Below, piece after piece: positions 15,671 through 24,482 of a stretch of 64,000 nt of DNA (positions within the stretch are counted from its first letter, which is position 1; the number at the start of each line of letters is the position of its first letter). Below the pieces are notes generated by a model. It made no database searches. It was given only the letters and a program-made list of their open reading frames with translations, and had not been told where the DNA came from. Source of the stretch: Acidimicrobiales bacterium mtb01. Its GTDB lineage: Bacteria; Actinomycetota; Acidimicrobiia; Acidimicrobiales; Ilumatobacteraceae. A program made the translations under genes and the position numbers. The stretch covers positions 421,501 through 485,500 of the forward strand of contig NBNI01000007.1 in assembly GCA_004379135.1 (NCBI GenBank). Reading direction: 5' to 3'.

Positions 15671-16048
15671 TCAGCGGACGTCGAGCAGATCGACCACGAA
15701 GATCAGCGTCTCGTTGGGCTTGATCACGCCGCCGGCTCCACGAGCGCCGTAGCCGAGGTGCGGCGGAATGGTGAGACGGCGACGGCCGCCCACGCGCATG
15801 CCCGCGACACCGCGGTCCCATCCCCCGATCACTTCACCGGCCCCCAGGCGGAAGTCGAAGGTGTCGCCGCGATCCCAGGACGCGTCGAACTCGCGGCCGG
15901 TGCTCCAGGAGACTCCGACGTAGTGCATGACGGGCCGGGTTCCGGCGGTCGCTTCCTTGCCCTCGCCGACCACCAGGTCCTCGACGACGAGTTCGAACGG
16001 CGGATCGCCAGCCGGAACGGTGATGACGGGTTTGTTGTTGGAAGCCAT
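15671..16048 (-). CDS. FKBP-type peptidyl-prolyl cis-trans isomerase
   Basis: Cytoplasmic FKBP domain of 125 aa without signal peptide; isomerises Xaa-Pro bonds during folding. Family residues are visible: MHYVGVSWSTGREFDASWDRG, FRLGAGEVIGGWDRGVAGMRVGGRRRLTIPPHLGYG and IKPNETLIFVVDLLDV. The ATG has TAACGT six bases upstream on the minus strand. It is divergent from the PLP enzyme at 16110, with 61 bases between the start codons. Its 3' end faces the small zinc-finger gene across 123 bases. Confidence 0.93.
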   Translation of the reverse strand: MASNNKPVITVPAGDPPFELVVEDLVVGEGKEATAGTRPVMHYVGVSWSTGREFDASWDRGDTFDFRLGAGEVIGGWDRGVAGMRVGGRRRLTIPPHLGYGARGAGGVIKPNETLIFVVDLLDVR

Positions 16049-16054
16049 GGCGCG

Positions 16055-16060
16055 ACGTTA
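16055..16060 (-). promoter_or_regulatory. -10 box TAACGT, leaderless start of FKBP
   Basis: Six bases before the ATG ending at 16048. Confidence 0.6.
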
Positions 16061-16097
16061 GTGGTCGTCCTTCGTGCCCGGGGTGGTCGGGCACCTC

Positions 16098-16103
16098 TAC
16101 GGT
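16098..16103 (+). promoter_or_regulatory. -10 box TACGGT, leaderless start of the PLP lyase
   Basis: Six bases before GTG 16110; divergent from the FKBP promoter. Confidence 0.6.
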
Positions 16104-16109
16104 GTTGCC

Positions 16110-17330
16110 GTGAGCCGCATCGACGACGTTCTGAGTGAGGTGGCTTCGTTCGGAGCCGACGACATCGCGTGGAAGAACGGACGAGCGTTCTCGCTCGCCT
16201 ACTACGCGGGTCCCGATGTGCAGCGCGTGGCCGATGAAGCGTTCGCGATGTACGGCTCGGCGAACGGTTTGAACGTCGATGCCTTCCCGAGTCTGCGTCG
16301 CTTCCAGTCCGACGTGGTGTCGACGGTCAGCGGCTGGCTCTCGGCACCCGACGGTGCAGCCGGATTCATGACGAGTGGTGGCACCGAGTCGATCCTTCTC
16401 GCCGTCAAGGCGGCCCGCGAGCACGGTCGTCGTGAGCGCGGAGTCTCCTCCCCCAACGTCGTGATGCCGACGTCGGCCCATGCGGCGTTCGAGAAGGGTT
16501 GCTACTACTTCGGTGTCGAGGCTCGACGTGCGGCGGTGCGCGACGACTGGCGCGCCGACGTGTCGGCGATGGAGTCGCTCATCGACGAGAACACGGTGAT
16601 GCTCGTCGGCTCGGCGCCGCAGTATCCGCAGGGCGTGATCGATCCGATTCCGGCCATCGCGTCACTGGCCGCTTCGCGCGATCTCCTGTGCCACGTGGAC
16701 GCGTGCATGGGCGGCGTCACGCTGCACTTCCTCGAAACTGCCGGCGAGACGATCGCGCCGTGGAACTTCTCGGTTCCGGGTGTCACGAGCATGTCGGTCG
16801 ACCTCCACAAGTACGGGTACACATCGAAGGGAGCGTCGGTCGTCGTGTACCGAACGAAGTCGTTGCGCGCACTGCAGACGTTCGTGACCGACAACTGGCT
16901 GGGCGGGCTGTACGGCTCGTCGGGCATCCTCGGCACCAAGAGCGGCGGTCCGATGGCGGCCGCCTGGGCGGTGCTGCGCTACCTCGGCGACGACGGGTAC
17001 CGCGACCTCACCATGCGCGCGCGCCGAGCCGCGTTGCGCCTCGCCGACGCCGTGGACGCGCATCCCGATCTGATCCTTCGGGCCCGGCCCGATTCGACGC
17101 TTCTGTCGTTCGGATCCGATCGGGTCGATCCCTTCGCGATCGCCGATCGTCTGGCCACCGAAGGCTGGTACGTCGACCGCCAGTCCCCTCCCCCATCGCT
17201 CCATTGCACGGTGAATGCGGTGCACGACCAGGTGGTCGACGAGTTCGTGGCCGCTCTCGGCTCGGCCACCGCCGAGGCGACATCGGCGAGCGAGGCGGGC
17301 TCGGCCGGGGCCTACGGAACCGTCGACTGA
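16110..17330 (+). CDS. PLP-dependent lyase/decarboxylase, sphingosine-1-phosphate lyase-like
   Basis: 406 aa fold-type I PLP enzyme of the group II decarboxylase/Dpl1 branch. GFMTSGGTESILLAVKAARE binds the cofactor phosphate, CHVDACMGG holds the Asp facing the pyridine nitrogen, and SVDLHKYGYTSKG holds the Schiff-base Lys (K234) after His. The Ser-Lys-Gly following it is typical of S1P-lyase relatives. The substrate could be a phosphorylated amino alcohol or an amino acid; sequence alone does not say. The last 20 residues are Ala/Ser/Glu low complexity. GTG 16110 is fixed by TACGGT six bases upstream. Confidence 0.8.
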   Translation: MSRIDDVLSEVASFGADDIAWKNGRAFSLAYYAGPDVQRVADEAFAMYGSANGLNVDAFPSLRRFQSDVVSTVSGWLSAPDGAAGFMTSGGTESILLAVKAAREHGRRERGVSSPNVVMPTSAHAAFEKGCYYFGVEARRAAVRDDWRADVSAMESLIDENTVMLVGSAPQYPQGVIDPIPAIASLAASRDLLCHVDACMGGVTLHFLETAGETIAPWNFSVPGVTSMSVDLHKYGYTSKGASVVVYRTKSLRALQTFVTDNWLGGLYGSSGILGTKSGGPMAAAWAVLRYLGDDGYRDLTMRARRAALRLADAVDAHPDLILRARPDSTLLSFGSDRVDPFAIADRLATEGWYVDRQSPPPSLHCTVNAVHDQVVDEFVAALGSATAEATSASEAGSAGAYGTVD

Positions 17331-17389
17331 CCCGGGCGGCGGCCCGTCGGCTCGCTCGTCGGTCGGGGTGATCGTGCCAACATGACGTC

Positions 17390-18547
17390 ATGAGCCTGCG
17401 CTTCGGAATCTTCATGCCGCCCATGCACAAGACCGGGATCAACCCGACCCTGGCCCTGCACCGCAACCTGCAATTGGTCGAGCACCTCGACCGCCTCGGT
17501 TACCACGAGGCCTGGATCGGCGAGCACCACTCGGCCGGCTCGGAACTGATCGCGTCACCCGAGGTGTTCATCGCCGCGGCGGCCGAGCGGACCAAGCACA
17601 TCAAGTTGGGAACGGGTGTCTCGTCGCTGCCCTACCACCATCCGTTCATGCTGGCCGATCGGATCGTGATGCTCGACCACCTGACGCGCGGTCGCATGAT
17701 GTTCGGCGCCGGCCCCGGACAGCTCACCTCCGACGCGTACATGCTCGGCATCGACCCGATGACGCAGCGGCCGCGCATGGAGCAGTCGCTCGACGTGATG
17801 ATGCGCCTCTTCCGCGGTGAAACCGTGACCGAGTCGACCGACTGGTACACCTGCAACGAAGCGGTGTTGCAGATGAAGCCCTACAGCGACTTCGACATCG
17901 TCGTCGCGTCGTCGATGTCACCGTCGGGTTCGAAGCTGGCCGGCAAGTACGGAGTCGGCCTGTTGTCGATCGCCGCGACCGAACCGGCCGCGTTCCAAGT
18001 TCTCGATTACAACATCAAGGTCTGGGAGGACGAGGCGCAACGCCACGGCCACACGGTCGATCGTTCGAAGGCGCGCCTCATGGGGCCCATGCACATCGCC
18101 GAGACCGAGAAGCAGGCGCGCGAGAACTGCCGCTACGGATTGCGTTGGGTCTGGAACTACTTGAGCCACATCATCCCGGTCGGCGATCCGACGGCACCGC
18201 CGCCTCCGGAGGACTTCGACGAGTGGGTCGACGAAGCCAACGAGTCGGGTCGCATGGTGATCGGCACGCCCGAGATGGCGATCGCCCAGATCGAACGACT
18301 GCTCGACAAGACCGGCGGCTTCGGCTGTTACATGTTTCTCGGCGCCGACCTGGCCGACTGGCACCAGACGCTGCGCTCGTACGAGTTGGTGGCCGAGCGG
18401 GTCATGCCGTACTTCAACGATCAGTTGTCGGCCCCGCAGGCGAGTTACGACCGCGTGGTCGGTGCCGGAACTCGTTGGGTCGACGCGACTCTTGGTGCGC
18501 AGCTCACCGCGATCGCCGACTACGAAGCCGTCAAAGCCGCGCGCTGA
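17390..18547 (+). CDS. LLM-class flavin-dependent oxidoreductase
   Basis: 385 aa bacterial-luciferase-like TIM barrel using FMN or F420. GIFMPPMHKTG begins the first strand; GYHEAWIGEHHSAGSELIASPEVFIAAAAERT and TRGRMMFGAGPGQLTSDAYMLG are characteristic of alkane/limonene-type monooxygenases of this class. Substrate unknown. The ATG at 17390 follows the PLP enzyme by 59 bases; CAACAT at 17378-17383 is a weak -10 match at leaderless distance. The 3' end meets the SCO6745-like gene with nine bases between the stops. Confidence 0.87.
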   Translation: MSLRFGIFMPPMHKTGINPTLALHRNLQLVEHLDRLGYHEAWIGEHHSAGSELIASPEVFIAAAAERTKHIKLGTGVSSLPYHHPFMLADRIVMLDHLTRGRMMFGAGPGQLTSDAYMLGIDPMTQRPRMEQSLDVMMRLFRGETVTESTDWYTCNEAVLQMKPYSDFDIVVASSMSPSGSKLAGKYGVGLLSIAATEPAAFQVLDYNIKVWEDEAQRHGHTVDRSKARLMGPMHIAETEKQARENCRYGLRWVWNYLSHIIPVGDPTAPPPPEDFDEWVDEANESGRMVIGTPEMAIAQIERLLDKTGGFGCYMFLGADLADWHQTLRSYELVAERVMPYFNDQLSAPQASYDRVVGAGTRWVDATLGAQLTAIADYEAVKAAR

Positions 18548-18556
18548 CGCGACTTT

Positions 18557-19300
18557 TCAGTTGCCGAACGCGTGCTTCGCGGCGGCCTCGACGAGGTCGC
18601 CCAGTTCGGCGAGTTCGCCCGCCCCGAGCACCGACAGGTGGCCGGCCATCATCGTGTTGGTGAGGTCCTCGGCGGCATCGAAGGACGCCCGATCGACCGG
18701 CGGCAGTTCGCCGGTCCAGCCGAAGCGCTGCGCGGTCTCGGGGCCGCCGGTCGGGTTGGACAGCACCGCCTGGAGAGGCGTGAGGCCGTTGGCGAGCACG
18801 GCGACGATGTGGGCGCAACCGCGGAGTTCGCGCAGCACGTGGAGCAACTGGTAGCAGCGTCCTTCGGCATCGGCCGGGCGGGCCTGGGCCCGCCAGCCGG
18901 CGAAGAGCGCGAGCCCGGTCGGGTCGGCCCGGTCGACGACGGTCGCGAGGAGGTCGGCGAGGCGAGCCGCTCCGCTCCAACCGGCCAGACGAGTCCTCCC
19001 CCACTCCTGGCAACCGGCTGTGTAGCGATCGGCGGCCGCTCGCGGACTCTCGACCTGCGCGTTCCACATCTTGCTGACGAGGTCGGGTGCGAAGAATCCG
19101 AAGGCGCTCACGACGACGTCGGCATGCACGTCGCCGAGCACGCCACCCCGGCCCACCACGTAGTACACGAAGCCGTTCGGGTAACCGGCTTCCTTGCCGG
19201 CGCCGAGTACCGAGGGGTCGAGCATGAAGCCGCCACCGAGCATTCCGACGGGGGCGGCGATGCGGCGGGCGGTGTCGATGGCGGTCGTCGTGTTCGTCAT
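18557..19300 (-). CDS. SCO6745-like family protein of unknown function
   Basis: 247 aa, soluble and mostly helical. The pattern TARRIAAPVGMLGGGFMLDP, then YYVVGRGGVLGDVHADVVVSAFGFFAP, then ATVVDRADPTGLALFAGWRA, resembles the actinobacterial SCO6745 family, for which I know no established function. The motif arrangement (R-G near residue 50 and W-R-A near 140) is in the family order. ATG 19300 is chosen because the conserved part starts there; longer frames run into the glycine riboswitch leader of gcvP on the other strand. A CACAGT hexamer seven bases upstream is a weak -10 candidate. Confidence 0.6.
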   Translation of the reverse strand: MTNTTTAIDTARRIAAPVGMLGGGFMLDPSVLGAGKEAGYPNGFVYYVVGRGGVLGDVHADVVVSAFGFFAPDLVSKMWNAQVESPRAAADRYTAGCQEWGRTRLAGWSGAARLADLLATVVDRADPTGLALFAGWRAQARPADAEGRCYQLLHVLRELRGCAHIVAVLANGLTPLQAVLSNPTGGPETAQRFGWTGELPPVDRASFDAAEDLTNTMMAGHLSVLGAGELAELGDLVEAAAKHAFGN

Positions 19301-19358
19301 GTCCGTTACTGTGCCCCAAACGTGTCGTCTGGTCCCCATTCGGGCACCGGGTGAGATG

Positions 19359-19364
19359 TACGGT
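19359..19364 (+). promoter_or_regulatory. Probable -10 box of the gcvP riboswitch transcript
   Basis: TACGGT, 20 bases before the first aptamer; transcription would start near 19371. Confidence 0.5.
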
Positions 19365-19383
19365 GACGTCGTCGTTGAACCCA

Positions 19384-19583
19384 CCGGGAGAGCAACGGTG
19401 CCGCCAGCACCGGGGCGCCGAAGGAGCAACCACCCCGGAATCTCTCAGGCAACCGGACCGGATGGGTGAGACAACGCTGGAAAGCGGTTCGCCGCACCGA
19501 CGGGGAAAGGCGCTCCGGCGCCGAAGCTCTCAGGTCCGCCTCGGCGGAGAGACAGCGGGGGAAGCAATCGACGAAAGGCTTCC
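19384..19583 (+). promoter_or_regulatory. Tandem glycine riboswitch of gcvP
   Basis: Two glycine aptamers in series. The first (about 19384-19462) has GGGAGAG, GCCGAAGGAGCAA (19417-19429) and CTCTCAGGCAA (19442-19452); the second (about 19463-19560) has GGGTGAGAC, CCGAAGCTCTCAGG (19521-19534) and GAGACAG. These are the conserved cores of the gcvT-type RNA. Directly after it, GGAAGC (19560-19565) can pair with GCTTCC (19578-19583), placing the likely ribosome binding site GAAAGG in a 12-base loop just before the ATG. This suggests control of translation start, with glycine binding probably freeing the site. TACGGT at 19359-19364 is the likely -10 box. Confidence 0.9.
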
Positions 19584-22424
19584 ATGAACCCGACCACGTT
19601 GGCGTCTTCGCTCTCATCGCTCTTCGCTCCGGCGTTCCACGAGCGGCACATCGGAATTCGTCATGACGAATTGGCCGACATGCTCGCCGTGATTGGTGCG
19701 ACCTCGGTCGACGATCTCATCGAACGCACGATCCCCGACTCGATCCTTCGTCGGACCCCGCTGTCGTTGCCCGACGCGATCAGTGAGCCCGAGGTGACCG
19801 CCGAATTGAGGACGCTGGCCGCATCGAATCGCGCCCGCCGCTCGTTCATCGGTCTCGGTTACGCGCAGACCATCACTCCCCCGGTGATCAAGCGCAACGT
19901 TCTCGAGAATCCGGCTTGGTACACCTCGTACACGCCGTATCAACCCGAGATCAGTCAGGGTCGCCTGGAGACGCTGCTCAACTTCCAGACGATGGTGGTC
20001 GACCTCACCGGTTTGCCGGTGGCCAACGCCTCGTTGCTCGACGAGGCGACCGCGGCGGCCGAAGCGATGACCATGGCCAAGCGGATCGGACGATCGAAGT
20101 CCGATCGCTTCTACGTCGACGCCGACACGCATCCGCAGACCATCAACGTGATGCGCACGCGCGCGGTTCCGTTGGGAATCGAGTTGATCGTGGGCGGCGC
20201 GCTCGACGCGTCGTCGGTGTACGGCGCTCTCCTCTCGTACCCGACCTCCACGGGTCGCGTGGTCGACTGGCGTCGAACGATCGACGATCTCCACGCCAAC
20301 GACGCGGTGGCGGTGGTCGCGACCGATCCGCTCGCCTGCGTCCTTCTGGCCTCGCCCGGAAGTCTCGGTGCCGACATCGCCATCGGATCGGCCCAGCGGT
20401 TCGGCGTGCCGATGGGCTTCGGAGGACCGCACGCTGCGTTCATGGCCACACGTGAGAGTCATGCGCGCACGCTGCCGGGCCGCCTGGTTGGTGTGAGCAC
20501 CGATGCCGCCGGCCGGCCGGCGCTGCGCCTGGCGCTCCAGACGCGCGAACAGCACATTCGCCGTGAGAAGGCCACCAGCAACATCTGCACCGCCCAGGCT
20601 CTCCTGGCCAACATCGCCGGTCTGTACGCCAGTTGGCACGGACCGGAAGGCCTGCGCCGCATCGCCGAACGCGTCAACCGCGTGGCCGGCGCGGTGGCGA
20701 CCGCTCTCGTCGACGGCGGCTATTCGCTCGTGCACGACACGTGGTTCGACACGGTCACGTTCGTCGACGCGAAGGGTTCCGCCGGTGAGTCGGCCCGCCG
20801 GGCCGGTTTCGATCTTCGACAGATCGACGCCACGACATTCGGTGTCACGATCGACGAAGCCACGACGCTCGACGAGGTGTGTGCGCTGTTGCATGCTCTC
20901 GGCATCGATGTCGACATCGATGGCCTGGGTCGCTTCGACTCGCGACTGATCGGTTTGCCGTCCGAACTCGTTCGCCAGGACGAAATCCTCACCGCTCCAG
21001 CCTTCAACTCGTTCCACACCGAGCACGAGATGCTGCGGTACCTGCGTCGGATGGCCGATCGTGACCTCGCGCTCGATCGCACGATGATCCCGCTCGGATC
21101 GTGCACCATGAAGTTGAACGCGACCACCGAGATGGAGCCGATCACCTGGTCGGAGTTCGCCGACATCCATCCGTTCGCGCCGGCCGACGAATCCGAGGGT
21201 TACCGCCGACTGGTGTCGCAACTCGAGGAATGGCTGTGCGAGATCACCGGATACGACGCGGTGAGTCTGCAGCCCAACGCCGGAAGCCAGGGCGAGTTGG
21301 CCGGGTTGCTCGCCATCCGGGCGTATCACCACGCTCGTGGAGAGGCCGATCGTGACGTCTGCCTGATTCCGTCGAGCGCGCATGGCACCAACGCCGCCAG
21401 CGCTGTGATGGCGGGCATGCGTGTGGTGGTCGTGTCGTGCGACGATCACGGCAACGTCGACCTCGACGATCTGCGTCGTCATCTGTCGACCCACGGTGCA
21501 CGGGTCGCGGCCATCATGGTCACCTATCCGTCCACTCACGGCGTGTTCGAGGACGGCATCGTCGAACTCTGCCGTCTCGTTCACGACGTCGGTGGTCAGG
21601 TGTACGTGGACGGAGCGAATCTGAACGCTCTCGTCGGCACCGCGCGACCGGGTGAGTTCGGTGCGGACGTGAGCCATCTCAACCTCCACAAGACGTTCTG
21701 CATCCCGCACGGTGGTGGCGGTCCGGGTGTCGGGCCAGTTGGCGTGCGCGCGCATCTCGCGCCGTTCCTTCCCGGTCACCCGCACGACGAGTCGGCCGTG
21801 GTCGGCCCGGTGTCGGCCGCGCCGATTGGTTCGGCGGGGATCCTTCCCATTCCGTGGACCTACATCAGGCTGATGGGTCCCGATGGTCTGCGTCGGGCGA
21901 CCGAGATGGCCATCGTCAACGCGAACTACGTGGCGCGCCGTCTGGCACCGCACTTCCCGGTTCTGTACACCGGACGGGCCGGCTTCGTGGCCCACGAATG
22001 CATCATCGACATCCGGCCGATCACCAAGGCGACCGGTGTGAGCGTCGACGACATCGCCAAGCGGCTGATGGATCACGGGTTCCACGCCCCGACCATGAGC
22101 TTTCCGGTCGCCGGCACCTTGATGATCGAACCCACCGAGAGCGAGACGCGAGCCGAACTCGACCGGTTCTGCGATGCGATGATCGCCATCCGCGCCGAGA
22201 TCGACGACGTGGAGGCGGGACGTATCGCGGTCGAGGAGAGTCCTCTGCGGCACGCACCCCACACCCTGGCCGATCTCGTGGGCGATTGGACGCGCCAGTA
22301 CTCGCGCGAGGTCGGAGCCGGTCGCTCGGCGTACCGCACGCCCGTGAGCCGCATCGACGCCGCCTACGGCGACCGCAACCTTGTGTGCACCTGCGAGCCG
22401 CTGAGTTCGTACGCCGATCGGTAG
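19584..22424 (+). CDS. gcvP: Glycine dehydrogenase (decarboxylating), P-protein
   Basis: Full-length, fused-type P-protein (946 aa) of the glycine cleavage system; decarboxylates glycine and passes the aminomethyl group to the lipoyl arm of GcvH. N-terminal [34 protein letters not shown], then the active-site part: [31 protein letters not shown] and [21 protein letters not shown] with the PLP Lys at K703. The ATG follows the riboswitch hairpin directly. An 18-base palindrome (19655-19672) lies in codons 24-30 and may be accidental. Its TAG stop doubles as part of the -10 box of the next gene. gcvT and gcvH are on the other strand; no lipoamide dehydrogenase is in the window. Confidence 0.97.
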   Translation: MNPTTLASSLSSLFAPAFHERHIGIRHDELADMLAVIGATSVDDLIERTIPDSILRRTPLSLPDAISEPEVTAELRTLAASNRARRSFIGLGYAQTITPPVIKRNVLENPAWYTSYTPYQPEISQGRLETLLNFQTMVVDLTGLPVANASLLDEATAAAEAMTMAKRIGRSKSDRFYVDADTHPQTINVMRTRAVPLGIELIVGGALDASSVYGALLSYPTSTGRVVDWRRTIDDLHANDAVAVVATDPLACVLLASPGSLGADIAIGSAQRFGVPMGFGGPHAAFMATRESHARTLPGRLVGVSTDAAGRPALRLALQTREQHIRREKATSNICTAQALLANIAGLYASWHGPEGLRRIAERVNRVAGAVATALVDGGYSLVHDTWFDTVTFVDAKGSAGESARRAGFDLRQIDATTFGVTIDEATTLDEVCALLHALGIDVDIDGLGRFDSRLIGLPSELVRQDEILTAPAFNSFHTEHEMLRYLRRMADRDLALDRTMIPLGSCTMKLNATTEMEPITWSEFADIHPFAPADESEGYRRLVSQLEEWLCEITGYDAVSLQPNAGSQGELAGLLAIRAYHHARGEADRDVCLIPSSAHGTNAASAVMAGMRVVVVSCDDHGNVDLDDLRRHLSTHGARVAAIMVTYPSTHGVFEDGIVELCRLVHDVGGQVYVDGANLNALVGTARPGEFGADVSHLNLHKTFCIPHGGGGPGVGPVGVRAHLAPFLPGHPHDESAVVGPVSAAPIGSAGILPIPWTYIRLMGPDGLRRATEMAIVNANYVARRLAPHFPVLYTGRAGFVAHECIIDIRPITKATGVSVDDIAKRLMDHGFHAPTMSFPVAGTLMIEPTESETRAELDRFCDAMIAIRAEIDDVEAGRIAVEESPLRHAPHTLADLVGDWTRQYSREVGAGRSAYRTPVSRIDAAYGDRNLVCTCEPLSSYADR
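19655..19672. other. Perfect 18-base palindrome inside gcvP
   Basis: AATTCGTCATGACGAATT, in codons 24-30 of gcvP (Arg-His-Asp-Glu-Leu). It shares 14 central bases with the site at 15180. Coding constraint may explain it. Confidence 0.5.
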
Positions 22425-22427
22425 GTT
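22422..22427 (+). promoter_or_regulatory. -10 box TAGGTT, overlapping the gcvP stop codon
   Basis: Six bases before ATG 22434; TAG is the stop of gcvP. Confidence 0.55.
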
Positions 22428-22433
22428 GGCGCC

Positions 22434-22859
22434 ATGAGCAGCCAACAGAACAACCATGGTCTTGGTGACGTGATGTCACTCCTCGGTGGGGTCAATCCAG
22501 TGGCCATGGCCGGCAAGGCGGTCGAGACCATGGTGACTCTCACCAGTGAACTCGTGCAGACGCTCGCCAACTTCAACGACACCATGCGCGAACTCAACAC
22601 CGCGGCCCGACGCGTGAATTCGCTGCTCGACGACATCGAGGCGCCCATCCGCGCGATCGTTCCCCAGGTGCAGGCCGGTGTGAAGCAGGCGCGTTCGACG
22701 ATCAAGCGTGTCGATGGAGTCCTCGGACAGGTCGGTTCGCTGCCGGGGGACGTGGCCAAGGCCGTGTCGACCCTGGGAGATCTGGCGGTGCGCCTGTCGC
22801 CGCTCGCTGCATTCGCCGAATCGGCCGGCGGGATCTTCGGCATGAAGCCGAATAAGTAG
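22434..22859 (+). CDS. Small amphipathic phasin-like or coiled-coil protein, unknown function
   Basis: 141 aa with no family I can name. Residues 10-40 are hydrophobic (LGDVMSLLGGVNPVAMAGKAVETMVTL), 40-100 form long amphipathic helices (LVQTLANFNDTMRELNTAARRVNSLL), then another hydrophobic stretch, ending GGIFGMKPNK. The layout recalls phasins or small membrane-associated helical proteins, without proof. TAGGTT (22422-22427) ends six bases before the ATG and uses the gcvP stop codon as its first three bases. The last codons (MKPNK-stop) are the first copy of a 23-base unit repeated three times beyond the stop. Confidence 0.6.
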   Translation: MSSQQNNHGLGDVMSLLGGVNPVAMAGKAVETMVTLTSELVQTLANFNDTMRELNTAARRVNSLLDDIEAPIRAIVPQVQAGVKQARSTIKRVDGVLGQVGSLPGDVAKAVSTLGDLAVRLSPLAAFAESAGGIFGMKPNK

Positions 22860-22910
22860 TACGTATGAAGCCGAACAAGTAATACGTATGAAGCCGAACA
22901 AGTAGCGCGT
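22842..22910. repeat. 23-base tandem repeat, three copies, repeating the end of a gene
   Basis: Units at 22842-22864, 22865-22887 and 22888-22910. Each starts ATGAAGCCGAA and includes the terminal codons Met-Lys-Pro-Asn-Lys-stop of the upstream gene; stop codons are TAG, TAA and TAG. The last copy touches the gcvT stop on the other strand. The copies beyond the first are not translated in frame with the gene. Confidence 0.92.
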
Positions 22911-23956
22911 TACTTCACGAACGGAGTCGCGACCACGCGACCCGCGAGAATCGAACCCCGTACGTCGATGTCGATCGGGTCGCCGACGGCAACCGAGGGC
23001 TCGACGAAGGCCAGGGCGATGCCGTGACCGAGGATCGGCGAGAAGTTTCCGCTCGTGACCACCCCGACGGTGCGCCCGTTGCTGATCACCGCGCAGTCGG
23101 CCCGTGGGGGTCGCCGCCCGTCGGTGGCGATGCCGCGCAGGATGCGGTGCACTCCCCGATCCTTCTCCGCGACCAACGCCGCACGCCCGCGGAAGTCGCC
23201 TTTGTTCCAGGCCACGACCCACTCGAGTCCGGCCTGCAGCGACGTGATTCCGGCGCCCAGTTCGTGCCCGTGCAGAGGGAGGCCGGCTTCGAGTCGCAAG
23301 GTGTCGCGGGCTCCCAACCCGGCCGGGGTGACACCTGATCCGACGATGGCCTTCCACAACGCACTGGCGGCGTCCCGGGGCACGGCGATCTCCACGCCGG
23401 GTTCGCCGGTGTATCCGGTGCCGGCCACGACGCATTCGACGTCGTTCCAACGCAGAGTCGCGACGTGGAACCGCTTCACGGCCGCCGCCTCGGCGAAGAC
23501 AGTGGAAAGTCGTGCGCGAGCCTCGGGACCCTGCACGGCGAGAACCGCGCGCGTGGACGTGATGTCGTCGCCGCCGATCGCGTCCACGACTCGCGCGGTG
23601 TTGGACGCGTTGGGCATCACGTCGAAAGTGCGGCCGTCGGGATGCCACCACACGATGATGTCGTCGAGCACCGACGCGTCGTCGGGATCGAGCAGGTGCG
23701 TGTACTGGGCGCGACCCGGTGCGACCTTGTTCAAGTCGTTCGTGAGGGCTCGCTGCAGCCGGTCGAATCCGTCGACCACGCGAACCGTACCGAGATGCGA
23801 CACGTCGAACACCACCGCATCGCGCCGACAGGCTTCGTGTTCGGCGATCGTTCCGGACGGGTACTGCAAGGGCATGTCCCAGCCGCCGAACGGCGTCATC
23901 TTCGCGCCGAGCGCGCGATGTTCGGTGTCGAGCGGTGAATGCCGGAGTTCGTCCAC
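22910..23956 (-). CDS. gcvT: Glycine cleavage system aminomethyltransferase, T-protein
   Basis: 348 aa folate-dependent T-protein; transfers the methylene group from lipoyl-GcvH to tetrahydrofolate and releases ammonia. Family signatures: HRALGAKMTPFGGWDMPLQY, FDVSHLGTVRV, VAGTGYTGEPGVEIAVP, LGARDTLRLEAGLPLHGHEL (Arg binding folate) and the C-terminal barrel GVVTSGNFSPILGHGIALAFV. The GTG start is one base after the upstream MerR stop, so it is the distal gene of the gcvH-garA-ftsR-bfn-merR run. The stop codon overlaps the third copy of the tandem repeat that follows the convergent gene. Confidence 0.95.
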   Translation of the reverse strand: MDELRHSPLDTEHRALGAKMTPFGGWDMPLQYPSGTIAEHEACRRDAVVFDVSHLGTVRVVDGFDRLQRALTNDLNKVAPGRAQYTHLLDPDDASVLDDIIVWWHPDGRTFDVMPNASNTARVVDAIGGDDITSTRAVLAVQGPEARARLSTVFAEAAAVKRFHVATLRWNDVECVVAGTGYTGEPGVEIAVPRDAASALWKAIVGSGVTPAGLGARDTLRLEAGLPLHGHELGAGITSLQAGLEWVVAWNKGDFRGRAALVAEKDRGVHRILRGIATDGRRPPRADCAVISNGRTVGVVTSGNFSPILGHGIALAFVEPSVAVGDPIDIDVRGSILAGRVVATPFVK

Positions 23957-23957
23957 G

Positions 23958-24398
23958 TCAGCTGACGCGGCGAAGGGCGAGGTCGGGGTACAGCGCGACG
24001 ATCTTGTCGTCGACCTGATCCTTCACCTGCGCGAGCGGCAGCAGGTTGAGCACGCCCTGTCCGCGTCGGACGACGTCGATGAGGTCGTCGCCACGGCACA
24101 GGATGACGCTCGCGCCTTCGATCACGAGGTGGGCCGACGTGATGTCGTCGTCGACGTGACTGCGCAAGTAGGCGAAGACATCACGTACTGACTCGAGTCG
24201 GATGCCGGCGTCGAGGAGGCTCTTGACCATGCGCAACTCGAGGAGGTTGCGGTAGCTGTAATGGCGGCGAGTGCCGCTCCCCTTGGCGTCGTTGACCGCC
24301 GGGCGAACGAGGTCGGTGCGGGCCCAGTAGTCGAGCTGTCGATACGAGATTCCGACGATGTCGGCGGCCTGCGTTCCCGAAAACGTCTTGTCGCTCAC
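23958..24398 (-). CDS. MerR-family regulator (Rv1830-like)
   Basis: 146 aa. An N-terminal winged helix of the MerR type: FSGTQAADIVGISYRQLDYWARTDLVRP, then the wing GSGTRRHYSYRNLLELRMVKSLLDAGIRLESVRDVF. The rest (about 80-146) is a small domain with VIEGASVILCRGDDLIDVV. The position after the BFN nuclease matches mycobacterial Rv1830, which is longer (about 225 aa). A GTG start with AGGGGG four bases upstream and TGTAAT (24416-24421) as -10 box suggests its own promoter. gcvT follows after one base, so this regulator may control, or share control with, glycine cleavage. Confidence 0.82.
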   Translation of the reverse strand: MSDKTFSGTQAADIVGISYRQLDYWARTDLVRPAVNDAKGSGTRRHYSYRNLLELRMVKSLLDAGIRLESVRDVFAYLRSHVDDDITSAHLVIEGASVILCRGDDLIDVVRRGQGVLNLLPLAQVKDQVDDKIVALYPDLALRRVS

Positions 24399-24415
24399 GA
24401 AACCCCCTCGGCGGA

Positions 24416-24421
24416 ATTACA
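24416..24421 (-). promoter_or_regulatory. -10 box TGTAAT of the Rv1830-like merR gene
   Basis: Seventeen bases before GTG 24398, with AGGGGG between; a short-leader promoter rather than leaderless. Confidence 0.45.
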
Positions 24422-24482
24422 ACGGTGTAGCAGGGTACGGCCACCCGCCCCGACCGTCAACCTCCACCCCCGATGGTGGGCT

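Noticed and set aside
17381-17390. CRE-like palindrome ATGACGTCAT as an operator
   Set aside because: A ten-base palindrome rich in common dinucleotides of this genome, seen once at a start, is too short to support a claim.
19614-22457. Open frame of 947 codons antisense to gcvP
   Set aside because: GC-rich codon bias leaves the opposite strand free of stops. Its translation is rich in Arg, His and Val without family motifs, whereas gcvP is full length with all its motifs.
22842-22910. Short CRISPR-like array
   Set aside because: Three 23-base copies are directly adjacent with no spacers, no cas gene is near, and the unit is the end of a coding sequence.
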